Shown in pieces: positions 8,694 through 17,639 of a DNA stretch of 64,000 bases (position 1 is its first letter; every line of letters starts with the position of its first letter). Origin of the DNA: an uncultured Collinsella sp. (GTDB taxonomy: Bacteria; Actinomycetota; Coriobacteriia; Coriobacteriales; Coriobacteriaceae). The stretch covers positions 24,258 to 88,257 of the forward strand of contig CAUFRO010000005.1 in assembly GCA_959027945.1 (NCBI GenBank), written 5' to 3'. The position numbers and the translations under genes are program-made. The notes below the pieces were generated by a model, which worked only from the letters and a program-made list of their open reading frames with translations, was not told the DNA's origin and ran no database searches.

Positions 8694-8780
8694 CGCATTT
8701 GAGACAAGGTGACGTGAAATGAAAGGGCGCTGACCTTTCGGTCGCGCCCTTGAAATTGAACGTCAGATTGTCCAAATGCG
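8694..8780. repeat. Long near-perfect palindrome (87 nt) in the ileS-lspA gap
   Basis: From CGCATTTGAGACAAGG to TTGTCCAAATGCG the two arms of this stretch pair almost throughout; the inner arm is AAGGGCGC...GCGCCCTT with a short loop at about 8732-8740. Mismatches and single-base bulges are scattered. It lies in the 330-base gap 8562-8891, which holds no credible gene. It would fold into one hairpin of about 40 pairs in RNA from either strand. Confidence 0.75.
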
Positions 8781-8826
8781 GCCCGCGCAGCGTCGGCAGG
8801 TCCGCCGTTCGGCAGAACGGCGGAAC
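8781..8826 (-). repeat. Tagged hairpin repeat, copy 1
   Basis: On the plus strand the conserved tag CGCAGCGTCG (8788-8797 region) is followed by a hairpin TCCGCCGTTC-ggca-GAACGGCGGAA. The same tag with a different stem occurs at 8852-8892 and 59486-59531. On the minus strand the hairpin comes first and the tag reads CGACGCTGC. It lies behind ileS. Confidence 0.7.
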
Positions 8827-8851
8827 CCCCAATTGCCGCTCTGGCGGGTTT

Positions 8852-8892
8852 GCAGCGTCGAGCCGTTACGCGGTTTGGTAAAACCGCGTAAC
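8852..8892 (-). repeat. Tagged hairpin repeat, copy 2, fused to the ileS stop
   Basis: Tag GCAGCGTCGAGC then GTTACGCGGTTT-ggt-AAAACCGCGTAAC; on the minus strand the hairpin begins at the last base of the ileS stop codon (TAG at 8892-8894) and may act as a 3' end structure. There is no long U-tract. The stem sequence differs from the other copies but pairing is kept. Confidence 0.7.
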
Positions 8893-11693
8893 TACAGCGC
8901 CTCCGCGCAGCGTTTACAGATATGCGCGTGGCCGTTGTACTCGCCGACGGTGGTGCGGTAGTTCCAGCAACGGTCGCAGCACTCGCCCTCGGCAGCCTCG
9001 ATAGCAACGGAGAGCTCCTCGCCCTGGGTCAGCTCAACATCGGAGACGATGTAGAACTCGGCCAGGTCGACAGCCTTGTCGCCGGTCAGCAGCGCGTACA
9101 TCTCGGCGGGAACGACCGCCTTGACGCGAACCTGCTGGCTCTTGGTGAAGGTGCCGGCAGAGCGGGCATCCTCAAGGGACTTGGTCACGGCGCTACGGAG
9201 TTCGAGCGAAGCCTCGAGCACACCCTCAAACTCATTGGCCTCGTCGACCGTGATGGGCGACTTGTACCAATCGAGCAGCGCGGCGTACTTCTGGTGATCG
9301 ACGCAGCCGGCGGGCGCATAGGCCATGGCCTCATCGACCGTGTAGGACAGGATCGGCTGCAGGTCGCGCATGAGCATCGAGAAGAGCTCGGCCAGCACGG
9401 TCTGGGCGCTGCGGCGCTCGAGCGAGCCGGGCTTGTCGCAGTATAGACGGTCCTTCAGGGCGTCGAGATACACGTTGGAAAGCTCGGTAACCACAAAGTC
9501 GTAGAGCGCACGGTAGGCGCGCGGGAACCCATAGCTGGCGTAGGCGTCGTCGACCTCGGCCTGGACCTGGGTCAGACGGGCAACCATAAGCTTGTCGAGC
9601 GGCAGCAAGTCGGCAAAGGCGACGCCGTCGGTCTCGGGCTCAAACTGACCCTCGAGCTCGGAGAGCAGGAAGCGCAGCGTGTTGCGGAAACGACGGTAGG
9701 CATCGGACGTACGAGCGAGAATCTCGTGGTCGATGGACACGTCGGAGCTGGTATCGACGGAGGCAACCCACAGGCGGATGATGTCGGCGCCCATCTCGTC
9801 GCAGACCTTGTTGGGGTCGATGACGTTGCCGAGCGACTTGGACATCTTGCGGCCCTGGCCATCGAGCGTGAAGCCCTGAGAGACGACCGCCTTGTACGGA
9901 GCATGGCCGTTGGCACCCACCGAGGTGAGCAGCGAGCTCTGGAACCAACCGCGGTGCTGGTCGGAGCCCTCGAGGTACACATCCGCCGGATACTCCAGCT
10001 CGGGACGGTACTCGCAGACGGCCTTCCAGGAGACGCCGGAATCCCACCACACGTCGAGGATGTCCTTATCGGCCTTGAGGTGATGGCCGCCGCACTTGGG
10101 GCAGACGCAGGCCTCGCCCAGGTAGCTCTCGGGAGCGTCGGTGAACCAGGCGTCGGAGCCCTTCTCGTGGAAGAGCTTGATGACGGCGTCGAGCGTGGCG
10201 TCGTTCATGACCTTCTCGCCGCAGTCGGCACAGGTGTAGCTGGGGATAGGCACGCCCCAGTTGCGCTGACGGCTGATGCACCAGTCGGGACGCTGCTCGA
10301 CCATGGCGCCGATGCGGTTGGCGGCGTGAGCCGGATACCACTTGACGTTCTCGCGGACCTCTTTGCCAGCTTGCTCGCGCAGACCGGTCTTGTCCATCGA
10401 GACAAACCACTGGTCAGTAGCACGGAAGAGCACCGGGTGCTTGCAGCGCCAGCAGTGCGGATAGCTGTGCGTGATCTTCTTCTCGAGGACCAGGGTGCCG
10501 CGCTCGCGCAGGAACTCGATGATGTGCGGGTTGGCCTCATCGGTATCCATACCGCTGAAGGGGCCACCGGTGCCAAACTCCTCGCCGGTGTAGAACTTGC
10601 CGTCGTCATCGACCGGCATGCAGATGTCGGTGATGCCCTCCTTGAGGCAGGCAAAGTAGTCGTCGACGCCGTGGCCGGGCGAGTTGTGGACGATACCGGT
10701 ACCGTCATCGACACCGACGTAATCGGCCAGCAGCGCCACGCCCTCAACACCGTCAAAGATTGGCTGCTTGTAGTGGATGTGGTGGAAGGTCTCGGCGGGA
10801 ACCATATAGGGCTTGCCGTCGACCATAACCGGAGTGTACTCCCAGCCAAACTCCTCGCAGCACTTGGGAGCCAGGTCCTCGAGCATGACCTCGGCACGAC
10901 CATCGTGCTCAACGGCGACGTAGGCGGCGCCGGGCTTGAGGGAAACTGCCTGGTCGGAGGGGATGGTCCACGGCGTGGTCGTCCAGATGATAAAGTCGAC
11001 CGGGCCGTCGAAGTTCTCGAGACCGGCGGGCTTGGAGGTCATCTCAAAGCGCACGAAGATGGATGGGCTCGTCTCGTCGGAGTACTCGATCTCAGCCTCG
11101 GCCAGCGCGGTGTGGCAGTGCTTGCACCAGTGGACGGGCTTATGGCCGCGATAGATCATGCCCTTGTCGAACATGGCCTTGAAGACCTCAATGTCGGCGG
11201 CGTCATGCTGGTGATAGAGCGTCAGATACGGGTTGTCCCAGTCGCCAAGCACGCCAAGGCGACGGAAGCCAGCCTTCTGGAGCTCGATGTTCTCGACAGC
11301 GAACTTGTTGCAAAGCTCGCGGATCTTAGCCGTGGAGGTCTGGTTGAACTTCTCGGTGCCGAGCTTCTCCTCGACCTTATGCTCGATCGGCTGACCGTGG
11401 CAGTCCCAACCGGGGACATAGGGAACCTCATAGCCCTGCATCATCCAGTAGCGGTTGATCATGTCCTTGGAGATCTTGTTCATGGCATGACCAATGTGGA
11501 TCGGGCCGTTGGCGTACGGAGGACCGTCGTGCAGCACGAACTTCTTGTGACCCTCGTTCTTCTTCAGAACCTGCTCGTAGACCTTGTTGTCCTGCCAGTC
11601 CTTGAGTCGCTTGGGCTCGGACTTGGAAAGACCGGCACGCATGGGAAAACCGGTCTTGGGCAGATTCATCGTCTGCTTGTACTCGTTTGCCAC
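8892..11693 (-). CDS. ileS: Isoleucyl-tRNA synthetase
   Basis: Class I aminoacyl-tRNA synthetase of about 933 residues, the bacterial type. The HIGH signature is in PPYANGPIHIGHAMNKI, the KMSKS loop in GRKMSKSLGNVID, and the large editing (CP1) domain lies between. The C-terminus has the zinc site CDRCWNYRTTV ... CKRC. A GTG at 11693 is chosen as start because AAAGGGG precedes it; the ATG at 11669 has no ribosome-binding site. Expression is controlled by the T-box leader directly upstream. Bacterial-type IleRS, unlike the eukaryotic-like type, is the mupirocin-sensitive class; resistance cannot be judged here. Confidence 0.97.
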   Translation of the reverse strand: MANEYKQTMNLPKTGFPMRAGLSKSEPKRLKDWQDNKVYEQVLKKNEGHKKFVLHDGPPYANGPIHIGHAMNKISKDMINRYWMMQGYEVPYVPGWDCHGQPIEHKVEEKLGTEKFNQTSTAKIRELCNKFAVENIELQKAGFRRLGVLGDWDNPYLTLYHQHDAADIEVFKAMFDKGMIYRGHKPVHWCKHCHTALAEAEIEYSDETSPSIFVRFEMTSKPAGLENFDGPVDFIIWTTTPWTIPSDQAVSLKPGAAYVAVEHDGRAEVMLEDLAPKCCEEFGWEYTPVMVDGKPYMVPAETFHHIHYKQPIFDGVEGVALLADYVGVDDGTGIVHNSPGHGVDDYFACLKEGITDICMPVDDDGKFYTGEEFGTGGPFSGMDTDEANPHIIEFLRERGTLVLEKKITHSYPHCWRCKHPVLFRATDQWFVSMDKTGLREQAGKEVRENVKWYPAHAANRIGAMVEQRPDWCISRQRNWGVPIPSYTCADCGEKVMNDATLDAVIKLFHEKGSDAWFTDAPESYLGEACVCPKCGGHHLKADKDILDVWWDSGVSWKAVCEYRPELEYPADVYLEGSDQHRGWFQSSLLTSVGANGHAPYKAVVSQGFTLDGQGRKMSKSLGNVIDPNKVCDEMGADIIRLWVASVDTSSDVSIDHEILARTSDAYRRFRNTLRFLLSELEGQFEPETDGVAFADLLPLDKLMVARLTQVQAEVDDAYASYGFPRAYRALYDFVVTELSNVYLDALKDRLYCDKPGSLERRSAQTVLAELFSMLMRDLQPILSYTVDEAMAYAPAGCVDHQKYAALLDWYKSPITVDEANEFEGVLEASLELRSAVTKSLEDARSAGTFTKSQQVRVKAVVPAEMYALLTGDKAVDLAEFYIVSDVELTQGEELSVAIEAAEGECCDRCWNYRTTVGEYNGHAHICKRCAEAL

Positions 11694-11736
11694 GGTACCC
11701 CTTTCATGTCGTGGGCGCGCACGCCCGTTGGGCACC

Positions 11737-11775
11737 AAAAAAAGCGCCCGTCCCTGCAAGCTGGGACGAAGCGCC
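11737..11775 (-). terminator. T-box regulated terminator upstream of ileS
   Basis: GGCGCTTCGTCCC pairs with GGGACGGGCGC, followed by seven U residues; 44 bases before the GTG start. Confidence 0.88.
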
Positions 11776-12040
11776 ACAAAACGGGCTGCACGCCCGCAAA
11801 AGCTCTTCGCTTAACCACCCAGCTTAGATGCCCTCGCCCGCGTATTCGCGCGCTCGCATCCGTTACTCGGCTGGCCTATATCGACGACCATCTCGGCGAT
11901 GTCTACTAAGACGAACCTCGCGGCACGTCCGTTGGGACCGCAGCTCCGGGGTGATTTTCATCGGTCGCATGCACGGGTTCTCAGCGCTCCCCGCTCTCTG
12001 TAGCATGCGGACGGCCGACTACTCGTCCCCATCAACGCTT
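11737..12040 (-). promoter_or_regulatory. T-box riboswitch (isoleucine) controlling ileS
   Basis: On the minus strand the leader shows stem I with the AGAG bulge (CAGAGAGCGGGG, 12000-11989), a matching GCTGAGAACCCG, and the specifier loop GAAAATCACCCCGGAGC, in which the codon AUC (11955-11953) is followed by A as in most T-boxes. The T-box sequence itself is AAGCTGGGTGGTTAAGCG (GGGTGG at 11820-11815), a variant of the usual GGGTGGNACCGCG. It ends in an intrinsic terminator. Uncharged tRNA-Ile should block the terminator and permit ileS transcription. Confidence 0.92.
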
Positions 12041-12049
12041 ATGCGGAGT

Positions 12050-12055
12050 ATGCTA
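12050..12055 (-). promoter_or_regulatory. Candidate -10 box for the ileS leader
   Basis: TAGCAT on the minus strand just upstream of the T-box stem I. No convincing -35 element at standard spacing, so the call is weak. The rest of the 12056-12179 stretch would hold the divergent gldA promoter, which I could not place. Confidence 0.35.
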
Positions 12056-12179
12056 GCACGTTCCGCGCCGGCGAAAAACCCTCAACACTGGTTTTATACG
12101 TTCGAAATTTCTCGCGGCTGTGGACCTTCTCTTGGAGCAAAATACCTGAAAGCACTTTATCGAACGAAAGAAGGTTGCT

Positions 12180-13262
12180 ATGCGCACGATTGGAATGAGC
12201 GACTACACCGTTGGCGAGGATTGCTTTGACGAGCTGCCCGGCGCGCTGGCCGAGTACGGCGCGAAGAAGGTCGCGATCATCGGCGGCAAGCGAGCCCTGG
12301 CTGCGGCGCTGCCGGGCATCGAGGCTGCGCTGGCAGGCACCGACGTCGAGATTCTGGAGACGCGCGTCTACGGCACCAACAGCACGCGCGCCAATATCGC
12401 CAAGGTCGTGAACTCCCCCGCTTGCCAGCAGGCAGACGTGCTTATCGCCTGTGGCGGCGGCAAGGCACTCGACACCGTGAAGACCGCAGCCATCGAGCTC
12501 AAGAAGATCGTCTTCACCGTCCCGACGATCTGTTCCAACTGCTCGGCCGCGACCGCCATTGCCGTCGTGTACAACGACGACGGCTCGCTCGAGGGATATT
12601 CGTACCCCAACCGACCTGCGCATATCTTCATCAACCCCAAGATCATCGCCGAGGCTCCGGCGGAGTACTTCTGGGCCGGCGTGGGCGATGCCCTGTCCAA
12701 GCAGCCCGAGGTCGAGTACGCAACGAGCGCCGGTAATTTGGAGCACACCGCCGGTCTTGGCCTGGCGCTTGCCCACACCTGCTCCGAGCCGCTGTTTACC
12801 TATGGCGTCCAGGGTCTTGAGGACGTGCGCCAGGACCTGTCGAGCGAGGCCGTCAAGCAAATCGCACTCGATATCGTGGTCAATACGGGCTATGTCTCGA
12901 ACCTGACGAACCAGAACGATTACTACTACAACTCGAGCGTGGCGCACGCATTCTACAACGCCACATGCAGCATTCCGCGCGAGGGCACCTACCTGCACGG
13001 CGAGGTCGTGAGCCTGGGCGTGCTCGTGCTGTTCGCCTATACGGGCGATACCGAGAACCTTGAGCGCTACGCGGCCTTTAACAAGCAGATGGGCCTGCCC
13101 GTGACGCTTGAGCAGGTCGGGCTTTCCGAGTCCGATATCCCGGCCCTGTGCGAGTACGCGCACGCCACCAACGAGTGGAAGCAGGGAAACCCCGAGCCCT
13201 TCACCGACGAGAAATTCGCCGCCGCCATCAAGGCAGCCAACGCGTACGGCCACACGCTCTAG
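12180..13262 (+). CDS. gldA: Glycerol dehydrogenase family, iron/zinc alcohol dehydrogenase fold
   Basis: NAD-dependent dehydrogenase of 360 residues of the GldA-like group, which oxidises glycerol to dihydroxyacetone or acts on related short diols. The NAD-binding loop is IACGGGKALDTVK (about residues 91-103), and the segment FTVPTICSNCSAATAIAVVY matches the conserved TIASTDAPTSA-type loop in a diverged form. Metal ligands are suggested by GVGDALSKQPE (Asp), AHAFYNA (His) and YLHGEVVSLG (His). Ribosome-binding site GAAGG 5 bases before ATG. It is a single plus-strand gene between the ileS T-box and a strong terminator. Because the TICSNC loop differs from well-studied GldA, the substrate may differ. 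Confidence 0.85.
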   Translation: MRTIGMSDYTVGEDCFDELPGALAEYGAKKVAIIGGKRALAAALPGIEAALAGTDVEILETRVYGTNSTRANIAKVVNSPACQQADVLIACGGGKALDTVKTAAIELKKIVFTVPTICSNCSAATAIAVVYNDDGSLEGYSYPNRPAHIFINPKIIAEAPAEYFWAGVGDALSKQPEVEYATSAGNLEHTAGLGLALAHTCSEPLFTYGVQGLEDVRQDLSSEAVKQIALDIVVNTGYVSNLTNQNDYYYNSSVAHAFYNATCSIPREGTYLHGEVVSLGVLVLFAYTGDTENLERYAAFNKQMGLPVTLEQVGLSESDIPALCEYAHATNEWKQGNPEPFTDEKFAAAIKAANAYGHTL

Positions 13263-13271
13263 ACCTAGCCC

Positions 13272-13312
13272 AAAACCACCACAAGGGAGCAGCACCCTTG
13301 TGGTGGTTTTTT
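13272..13312. terminator. Bidirectional intrinsic terminator between gldA and the DUF523 gene
   Basis: AAAACCACCACAAGGG and CCCTTGTGGTGGTTTTTT form a perfect 16-pair stem with a 7-base loop, with a U-tract for the plus strand and an A-tract giving one for the minus strand. Confidence 0.95.
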
Positions 13313-13313
13313 A

Positions 13314-13766
13314 TTACTCCAGCATGCTGGGGTCGAACTCGCTAGCCGGGATCACGCGATAACCGTGGCGGAGCAGTAAATCAACGAAGACGCCGTTGCC
13401 CGCCGTGAGGGTGCCACTGAATGTTCCGTCGTAGATGAGGCCCGCGCCGCACGAGGGACTACGGTCCTGTAGGATGCACGCGGCAATCTCTTCCGGCCCA
13501 CCCGCCTGCTCGCACATGTCGAGCGCACGTTGAGCGCCCAGGCAAAACTCGCGATCGACCGAGGCGCCCTCGCAGGTACGGACCTCGCCGTTCACGATCT
13601 CGGACGGCGTGCGCGGCGTGGGCAGGCCCCCAAAGACCTCAGGGCACACCAAGAGGACCTCGGTCCCTGTACGCTCACAGGCCTCGACCAACTCGCGATG
13701 ATAGTTGTCGAGCCCGTTATACTTGCAGCTCTCGCCCATCAAGCAGGCGCTCACCACGATCTTCAT
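13314..13766 (-). CDS. DUF523 family protein
   Basis: Small protein of 150 residues. The N-terminal VSACLMGESCKYNG, the middle VCPEVFGGLPTPR and CILQDRSPSCG are the three conserved cysteine-containing blocks of DUF523 (YbbK-like) proteins. The Cys pattern suggests metal or cluster binding, but no function is established. The ATG at 13766 is preferred over 13772 because GAGAGGG then lies at proper distance. Its ribosome-binding site lies 4 bases behind the U-tract of the ftsH terminator, so it can be expressed only by read-through or by a promoter overlapping that hairpin. Confidence 0.88.
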   Translation of the reverse strand: MKIVVSACLMGESCKYNGLDNYHRELVEACERTGTEVLLVCPEVFGGLPTPRTPSEIVNGEVRTCEGASVDREFCLGAQRALDMCEQAGGPEEIAACILQDRSPSCGAGLIYDGTFSGTLTAGNGVFVDLLLRHGYRVIPASEFDPSMLE

Positions 13767-13783
13767 TTCCATCCCTCTCAAGC

Positions 13784-13821
13784 AAAACGCCCCATTTGAG
13801 AAAGCTGCTCAAATGGGGCGT
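13784..13821 (-). terminator. Intrinsic terminator after ftsH
   Basis: Minus strand: CGCCCCATTTGAG and CTCAAATGGGGCG form a perfect stem, followed by UUUU. It sits between ftsH and the DUF523 gene. Confidence 0.9.
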
Positions 13822-13847
13822 CGGCGTCTACTGGCTCGGCCGTGGCT

Positions 13848-15755
13848 TTACTGTTGCTTGGGCATCAGCGGATTCTCGCGCGTGAGGAGGTTCATGAACT
13901 CCTCACCCGTGATGGTCTCCTTCTTGTACAGATAACGAGCCAGCTCATGGAGCTTGAACTTGTTCTCCTTGAGGATCTGCAGGGCACGATCGTGCGCGTC
14001 CTCGATCAACTTAGCGACAATCGCGTCCACACGCTCGGCCGTACCGGGTGCGCAGGTGAGCGACGTGTCCTGATTGAGATACGCGTTCTGAACGGTACCG
14101 AGCGCCATCATGCCAAACTCGTCGGACATACCAAAGCGCGTCACCATGTTGCGGGCGAGCTTGGTGGCCTGCTCGATATCGTTGGCGGCACCGGTCGTCA
14201 TCTCGCCAAAGATGAGCTCCTCAGCCGCACGGCCGCCGCAGTAGACGGCGAGCTTGTCCAAGACCTCCTGGCGCGTCGTCAGGAAGCGCTCGTCCTCCTC
14301 AACCTGCATGGTATAGCCCAGAGCACCGCTCGTGCGCGGCACGATGGTGATCTTGGTAACCGGCGCAGAGCCCTTCTGGCGAGCGGCAACGATGGCATGG
14401 CCGATCTCGTGGTAGGACACGACCTGCTTCTCGTGGTCGGACAGCACCGTGGACTTACGCTGTTGTCCTGCGATGACGACCTCCACCGACTCCTCAAAAT
14501 CATCCTGCGTGGCGCGTTTGCGACCCTCGCGGACGGCGCGCAGGGCGCCCTCGTTGATGATGTTGGCCAGGTCGGCGCCCGAGGCGCCGGGCGTGGCGCG
14601 GGCAATCGCGGTCAGGTCGATCGGCGGCTGCGTCTTCACGCTCTTGGCATGCAGCTCAAGAATGTTCTTACGGCCGGTCAGGTCGGGCAGCTCAACGGGG
14701 ATGCGGCGGTCAAAACGACCGGGGCGCAGCAGGGCGGGATCAAGGCTGTCGGGGCGGTTGGTAGCAGCGAGAACGACAATACCCTTGTGGTTATCGAAGC
14801 CGTCCATCTCGGTCAGCAGCTGGTTGAGCGTCTGCTCGCGCTCGTCGTTGCCACTAAAGCCGCCGCCATCGCGCTTTTTGCCGATGGTATCGATCTCATC
14901 GATAAAGACGATGCACGGGGCCTTTTCCTTGGCCTGCTTAAACAGATCGCGCACCTTAGCGGCGCCGCGGCCGACGAACATCTCAACAAACTCAGAACCA
15001 GAAATACTAAAGAACGGCACGCCCGCCTCGCCGGCCACGGCCTTGGCGAGCAGGGTCTTACCGGTACCCGGAGGGCCAACAAGGAGAGCGCCGCGCGGCA
15101 GCTTGGCGCCGATCTCCTCGTAGCGCTGCGGCTTCTCCAGAAAGTCGACGACCTCCTTGAGGGACTCCTTGGCCTCTTCCTGGCCGGCGACATCCTTAAA
15201 GGTCACGCCCACGTCCTTGGAGGCGATCACGCGCGCGCCGGACTTGCCCAGTCCTCCGCCGCCAAAACCGCCGCCGCCAAAGTTCATCGACGGACCGTCA
15301 TCGCCCATAGCCTTCTTCATGCGGCGGTTGAGCCACCAGCCGATCAGGAAGAAAATCGCCATGGGCAGAATAAGAGTGAGCAGGTAGTAGGTCATCAGAC
15401 CCGAGTTCTTATCGGGAACGACTGACTCAAGCGAGGCGCCAGATTCAAGTACGCGATCGGTAAAGCCCGCGTCATTCGGCACGCCGGTCGTCTTGTAGGC
15501 GATGTTCTCGTCCTCGCCCTTCTTGGTGTAATAAATCGTGTAATCGTCCGTGTTGTACTCGACCTTGTCGACGCTCTTATTATCGAGCGCTTTGACAAAC
15601 GTCGAGTAATCGGTCTTCGTAATCTGCTGCGTGTGACCGATGTTGGGGAACAGAACGGTCGAGAGCACGAGGTAGACGACGAAGGCGATGAGCACGTAGA
15701 GGATCATATTCCGTCTACGCTTGTTGTCATCCATCTCCATCTGCTTGAACTCCAT
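13848..15755 (-). CDS. ftsH: ATP-dependent zinc metalloprotease FtsH
   Basis: Membrane-bound AAA+ protease of 635 residues. Two membrane segments flank an external domain: about residues 16-37 and 122-145. The AAA domain has Walker [18 protein letters not shown], the pore loop FVEMFVG, Walker [12 protein letters not shown], and the second region of homology [20 protein letters not shown]. The zinc protease motif is HEIGH, with the distal ligand region [10 protein letters not shown] Gly/Phe-rich linker ([13 protein letters not shown]) lies between membrane and AAA parts. It degrades misfolded membrane proteins and short-lived regulators. It is transcribed alone, divergent from the cobO remnant, with a strong terminator. 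Confidence 0.97.
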   Translation of the reverse strand: MEFKQMEMDDNKRRRNMILYVLIAFVVYLVLSTVLFPNIGHTQQITKTDYSTFVKALDNKSVDKVEYNTDDYTIYYTKKGEDENIAYKTTGVPNDAGFTDRVLESGASLESVVPDKNSGLMTYYLLTLILPMAIFFLIGWWLNRRMKKAMGDDGPSMNFGGGGFGGGGLGKSGARVIASKDVGVTFKDVAGQEEAKESLKEVVDFLEKPQRYEEIGAKLPRGALLVGPPGTGKTLLAKAVAGEAGVPFFSISGSEFVEMFVGRGAAKVRDLFKQAKEKAPCIVFIDEIDTIGKKRDGGGFSGNDEREQTLNQLLTEMDGFDNHKGIVVLAATNRPDSLDPALLRPGRFDRRIPVELPDLTGRKNILELHAKSVKTQPPIDLTAIARATPGASGADLANIINEGALRAVREGRKRATQDDFEESVEVVIAGQQRKSTVLSDHEKQVVSYHEIGHAIVAARQKGSAPVTKITIVPRTSGALGYTMQVEEDERFLTTRQEVLDKLAVYCGGRAAEELIFGEMTTGAANDIEQATKLARNMVTRFGMSDEFGMMALGTVQNAYLNQDTSLTCAPGTAERVDAIVAKLIEDAHDRALQILKENKFKLHELARYLYKKETITGEEFMNLLTRENPLMPKQQ

Positions 15756-15832
15756 CTACTGGGGTTGATAATGGTTTCTAGAATACCCAACCCGAGCGAC
15801 GATAAACCGACGCCGGGCACGAAAGGACAGAG

Positions 15833-16080
15833 ATGGCATCACTGGAAGTCGGCAAGGTTCAAATCTATACGGGCGACGGCAAGGGCAAGAAGACGGCTGC
15901 TTTGGGGCGCGAGAAGATGTCGAGGAACTGATTGCGATAAAGCCCGCCACCACGGAGATCGTGCTCACCGGCCGCGGGCTGCTGCCGTTGGCCGACCTCG
16001 CGGACTTAGTCACCGAAATGCGCCCCGTCAAGCACTACTTCGACGAAGGCCTCCTGGCCCGCCAAGGCATCGAATACTAA
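15833..16080 (+). pseudogene. cobO: Remnant of cob(I)alamin adenosyltransferase (cobO/btuR) with internal deletion
   Basis: The first 25 codons encode VGKVQIYTGDGKGKKTAALG, the N-terminus of CobO with its P-loop (normally GDGKGKTTAA; here one Thr is Lys). The frame then meets TGA at 15929-15931. From about 15914 a second frame encodes the C-terminus: EELIAIKPATTEIVLTGRG, ADLVTEMRPVKHYF and ARQGIEY-stop at 16080. The middle of the enzyme, roughly 100 or more residues, is missing, and the two ends are out of frame. A ribosome-binding site (AAAGGA) is still present. This is a deletion-derived pseudogene; its 3' end abuts a REP-like hairpin. Confidence 0.9.
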
Positions 16081-16167
16081 TTGATCCGAAGGGGACGGAG
16101 TGAAGCGAATCATCGACATCACGACGGAGAGCAATGATCCGTTTTCCTCCGCCCAAAGGGATCATTA
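16081..16167. repeat. REP-like paired palindrome between cobO remnant and MATE gene
   Basis: Two related inverted units: GATCCGAAGGGGACGGAG at the left and CTCCGCCCAAAGGGATC at the right, and a tight hairpin AATGATCC...GGGATCATT at 16134-16166. The outer end overlaps the stop codon of the MATE gene. The GGGGACGGAG-type core resembles other GGGGAC-containing palindromes in the window (5.5 kb, 36.3 kb). Confidence 0.6.
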
Positions 16168-17514
16168 GGCGGTAGCGCGGCCTAGCCAGTTGCCGCTGTG
16201 GTGGTAGATGGTGAACATCGCGGCCGTAATGAGCCAGGTTACGGGGTAGACCAGCAGTAGATGCTCAAGCGACGGATCGAACGGCATGATCGCAAACACC
16301 CAGATCACCCTGAGCACGACAGTGCCAAAAATCGTGAGCAGCATGGGCTGCAAGCTCACGCCGGCACCGCGAATGGAACCCGACGCGTTTTCGATAATCG
16401 AGAAGATCGCGTAGAACGGCGCGATGAAATGAAGAATCGTCGTGGTGTACGCCGAAATCGAAGCATCGTCGACAAACAAACACGACAGCGGACCCGAGAA
16501 CACCAGGAGCACGGCAGACAGGCCACCAATGAGCAAAAACGAAAGCACGAGCGACGTGTGATATCCCTTGCGCATGCGCTCGTAATTGCGCGCGCCAAAG
16601 TTTTGCGCCGAGAACGTAGTGATCGATACGCCGAGCGCCTCGGTCACCATCCAGATAATGCCATCCAGGCGCCCAGATAGACCCCAAGCAGTCGTGACAT
16701 CGGCGCCAAACGAATTAACCGACACCTGGATCAGCACGTTCGAGATCGAATAGGCAGCCGATTGAAAACCGAGTGGCAGACCACACGAGATCATACTCTT
16801 GCAAATACCGCGATCGATGCCGAGCTTAGACAGCGAAAGACGCCATGCGCCCGGAGCGCGCATCATGCGCAACACGATCATCGTTGCATTGGAGCAAATG
16901 GTCAGCGCCACTGCGATGCCGCAGCCCAGCGCCTCCATATGCAACACGGCGACAAAAATGATATCCAGCACGACGTTAACCAGGCAGCCAGAGGCAATGA
17001 TCACGGCGGGCCCGCGCGTGTCGCCCACGGCACGCAGCAGTGCGGTTCCCATATTAAGCAGCAGTGCCGCAACCATCGAGGCAAAATAACAGCGAGCATA
17101 GGCCACGCCCTCGGCCAATAGTTCATGGGGCGTGTTCATAAGCACCAGCATGGGCTCAACGAATACTATGCCAAGAATCGAGAAAACAATACCGCCCACC
17201 AGCGCGAGCGTCATGGCGGTATGGACCGAACGACTCAGTCGCTCATCATCGTGCTGGCCAAAATACTGACCGGTAATGACCGCGCAGCCGGCGCCGACGC
17301 CAACGCAAAAGCCAATGCAAAGCTCGGTGAGCACCATCGTGGCCTGAATGCCACCCAGCGCGAGCTTGCCGCCAAACTGACCGACGATATAGGTGCCGAT
17401 AAGCGTGTAGGCCTGCTGAAAAAACGAACTAAAGAAGATGGGAACGCACAGCGACAGCAATTGCTGCCAAATGACACCTTGCGTTACATCGATAGCCGTA
17501 GATTTCTTAGCCAC
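16165..17514 (-). CDS. MATE family efflux transporter
   Basis: Polytopic membrane transporter of about 449 residues with twelve hydrophobic segments in two similar halves, as in the MatE fold. The N-terminal half shows SLCVPIFFSSFFQQAYTLIG and TYIVGQFGGKLALGGIQAT, where family members have PxxxxxxxxxxxxxxxVDTxxVG; the second half repeats the pattern (LPLGFQSAAYSISNVLIQVS). Likely a Na+- or H+-coupled exporter of cationic compounds; the substrate is unknown. GTG at 17514 is chosen as start because GGGGAGGG precedes it; a longer frame to 17547 lacks a site. Confidence 0.9.
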   Translation of the reverse strand: MAKKSTAIDVTQGVIWQQLLSLCVPIFFSSFFQQAYTLIGTYIVGQFGGKLALGGIQATMVLTELCIGFCVGVGAGCAVITGQYFGQHDDERLSRSVHTAMTLALVGGIVFSILGIVFVEPMLVLMNTPHELLAEGVAYARCYFASMVAALLLNMGTALLRAVGDTRGPAVIIASGCLVNVVLDIIFVAVLHMEALGCGIAVALTICSNATMIVLRMMRAPGAWRLSLSKLGIDRGICKSMISCGLPLGFQSAAYSISNVLIQVSVNSFGADVTTAWGLSGRLDGIIWMVTEALGVSITTFSAQNFGARNYERMRKGYHTSLVLSFLLIGGLSAVLLVFSGPLSCLFVDDASISAYTTTILHFIAPFYAIFSIIENASGSIRGAGVSLQPMLLTIFGTVVLRVIWVFAIMPFDPSLEHLLLVYPVTWLITAAMFTIYHHSGNWLGRATA

Positions 17515-17639
17515 ACGCCCTCCCCACACGCATACGTCAAACAGCAAAACAGCAATTTAAAACCAAAGCCAAAACCAGCTTAGCACCGACTGGCAGCGAC
17601 CGAAACACCCCGAATTAGAGCACGGTGCGGAATAACTGC

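Noticed and set aside
8563..8832. 89-codon minus-strand open frame in the ileS-lspA gap
   Set aside because: It runs through the palindromes and hairpin repeats and has no ribosome-binding site or homology signals.
9726..11909. 727-codon plus-strand open frame opposite ileS
   Set aside because: Shadow of IleRS and of the T-box leader; no family motif and no ribosome-binding site of note.
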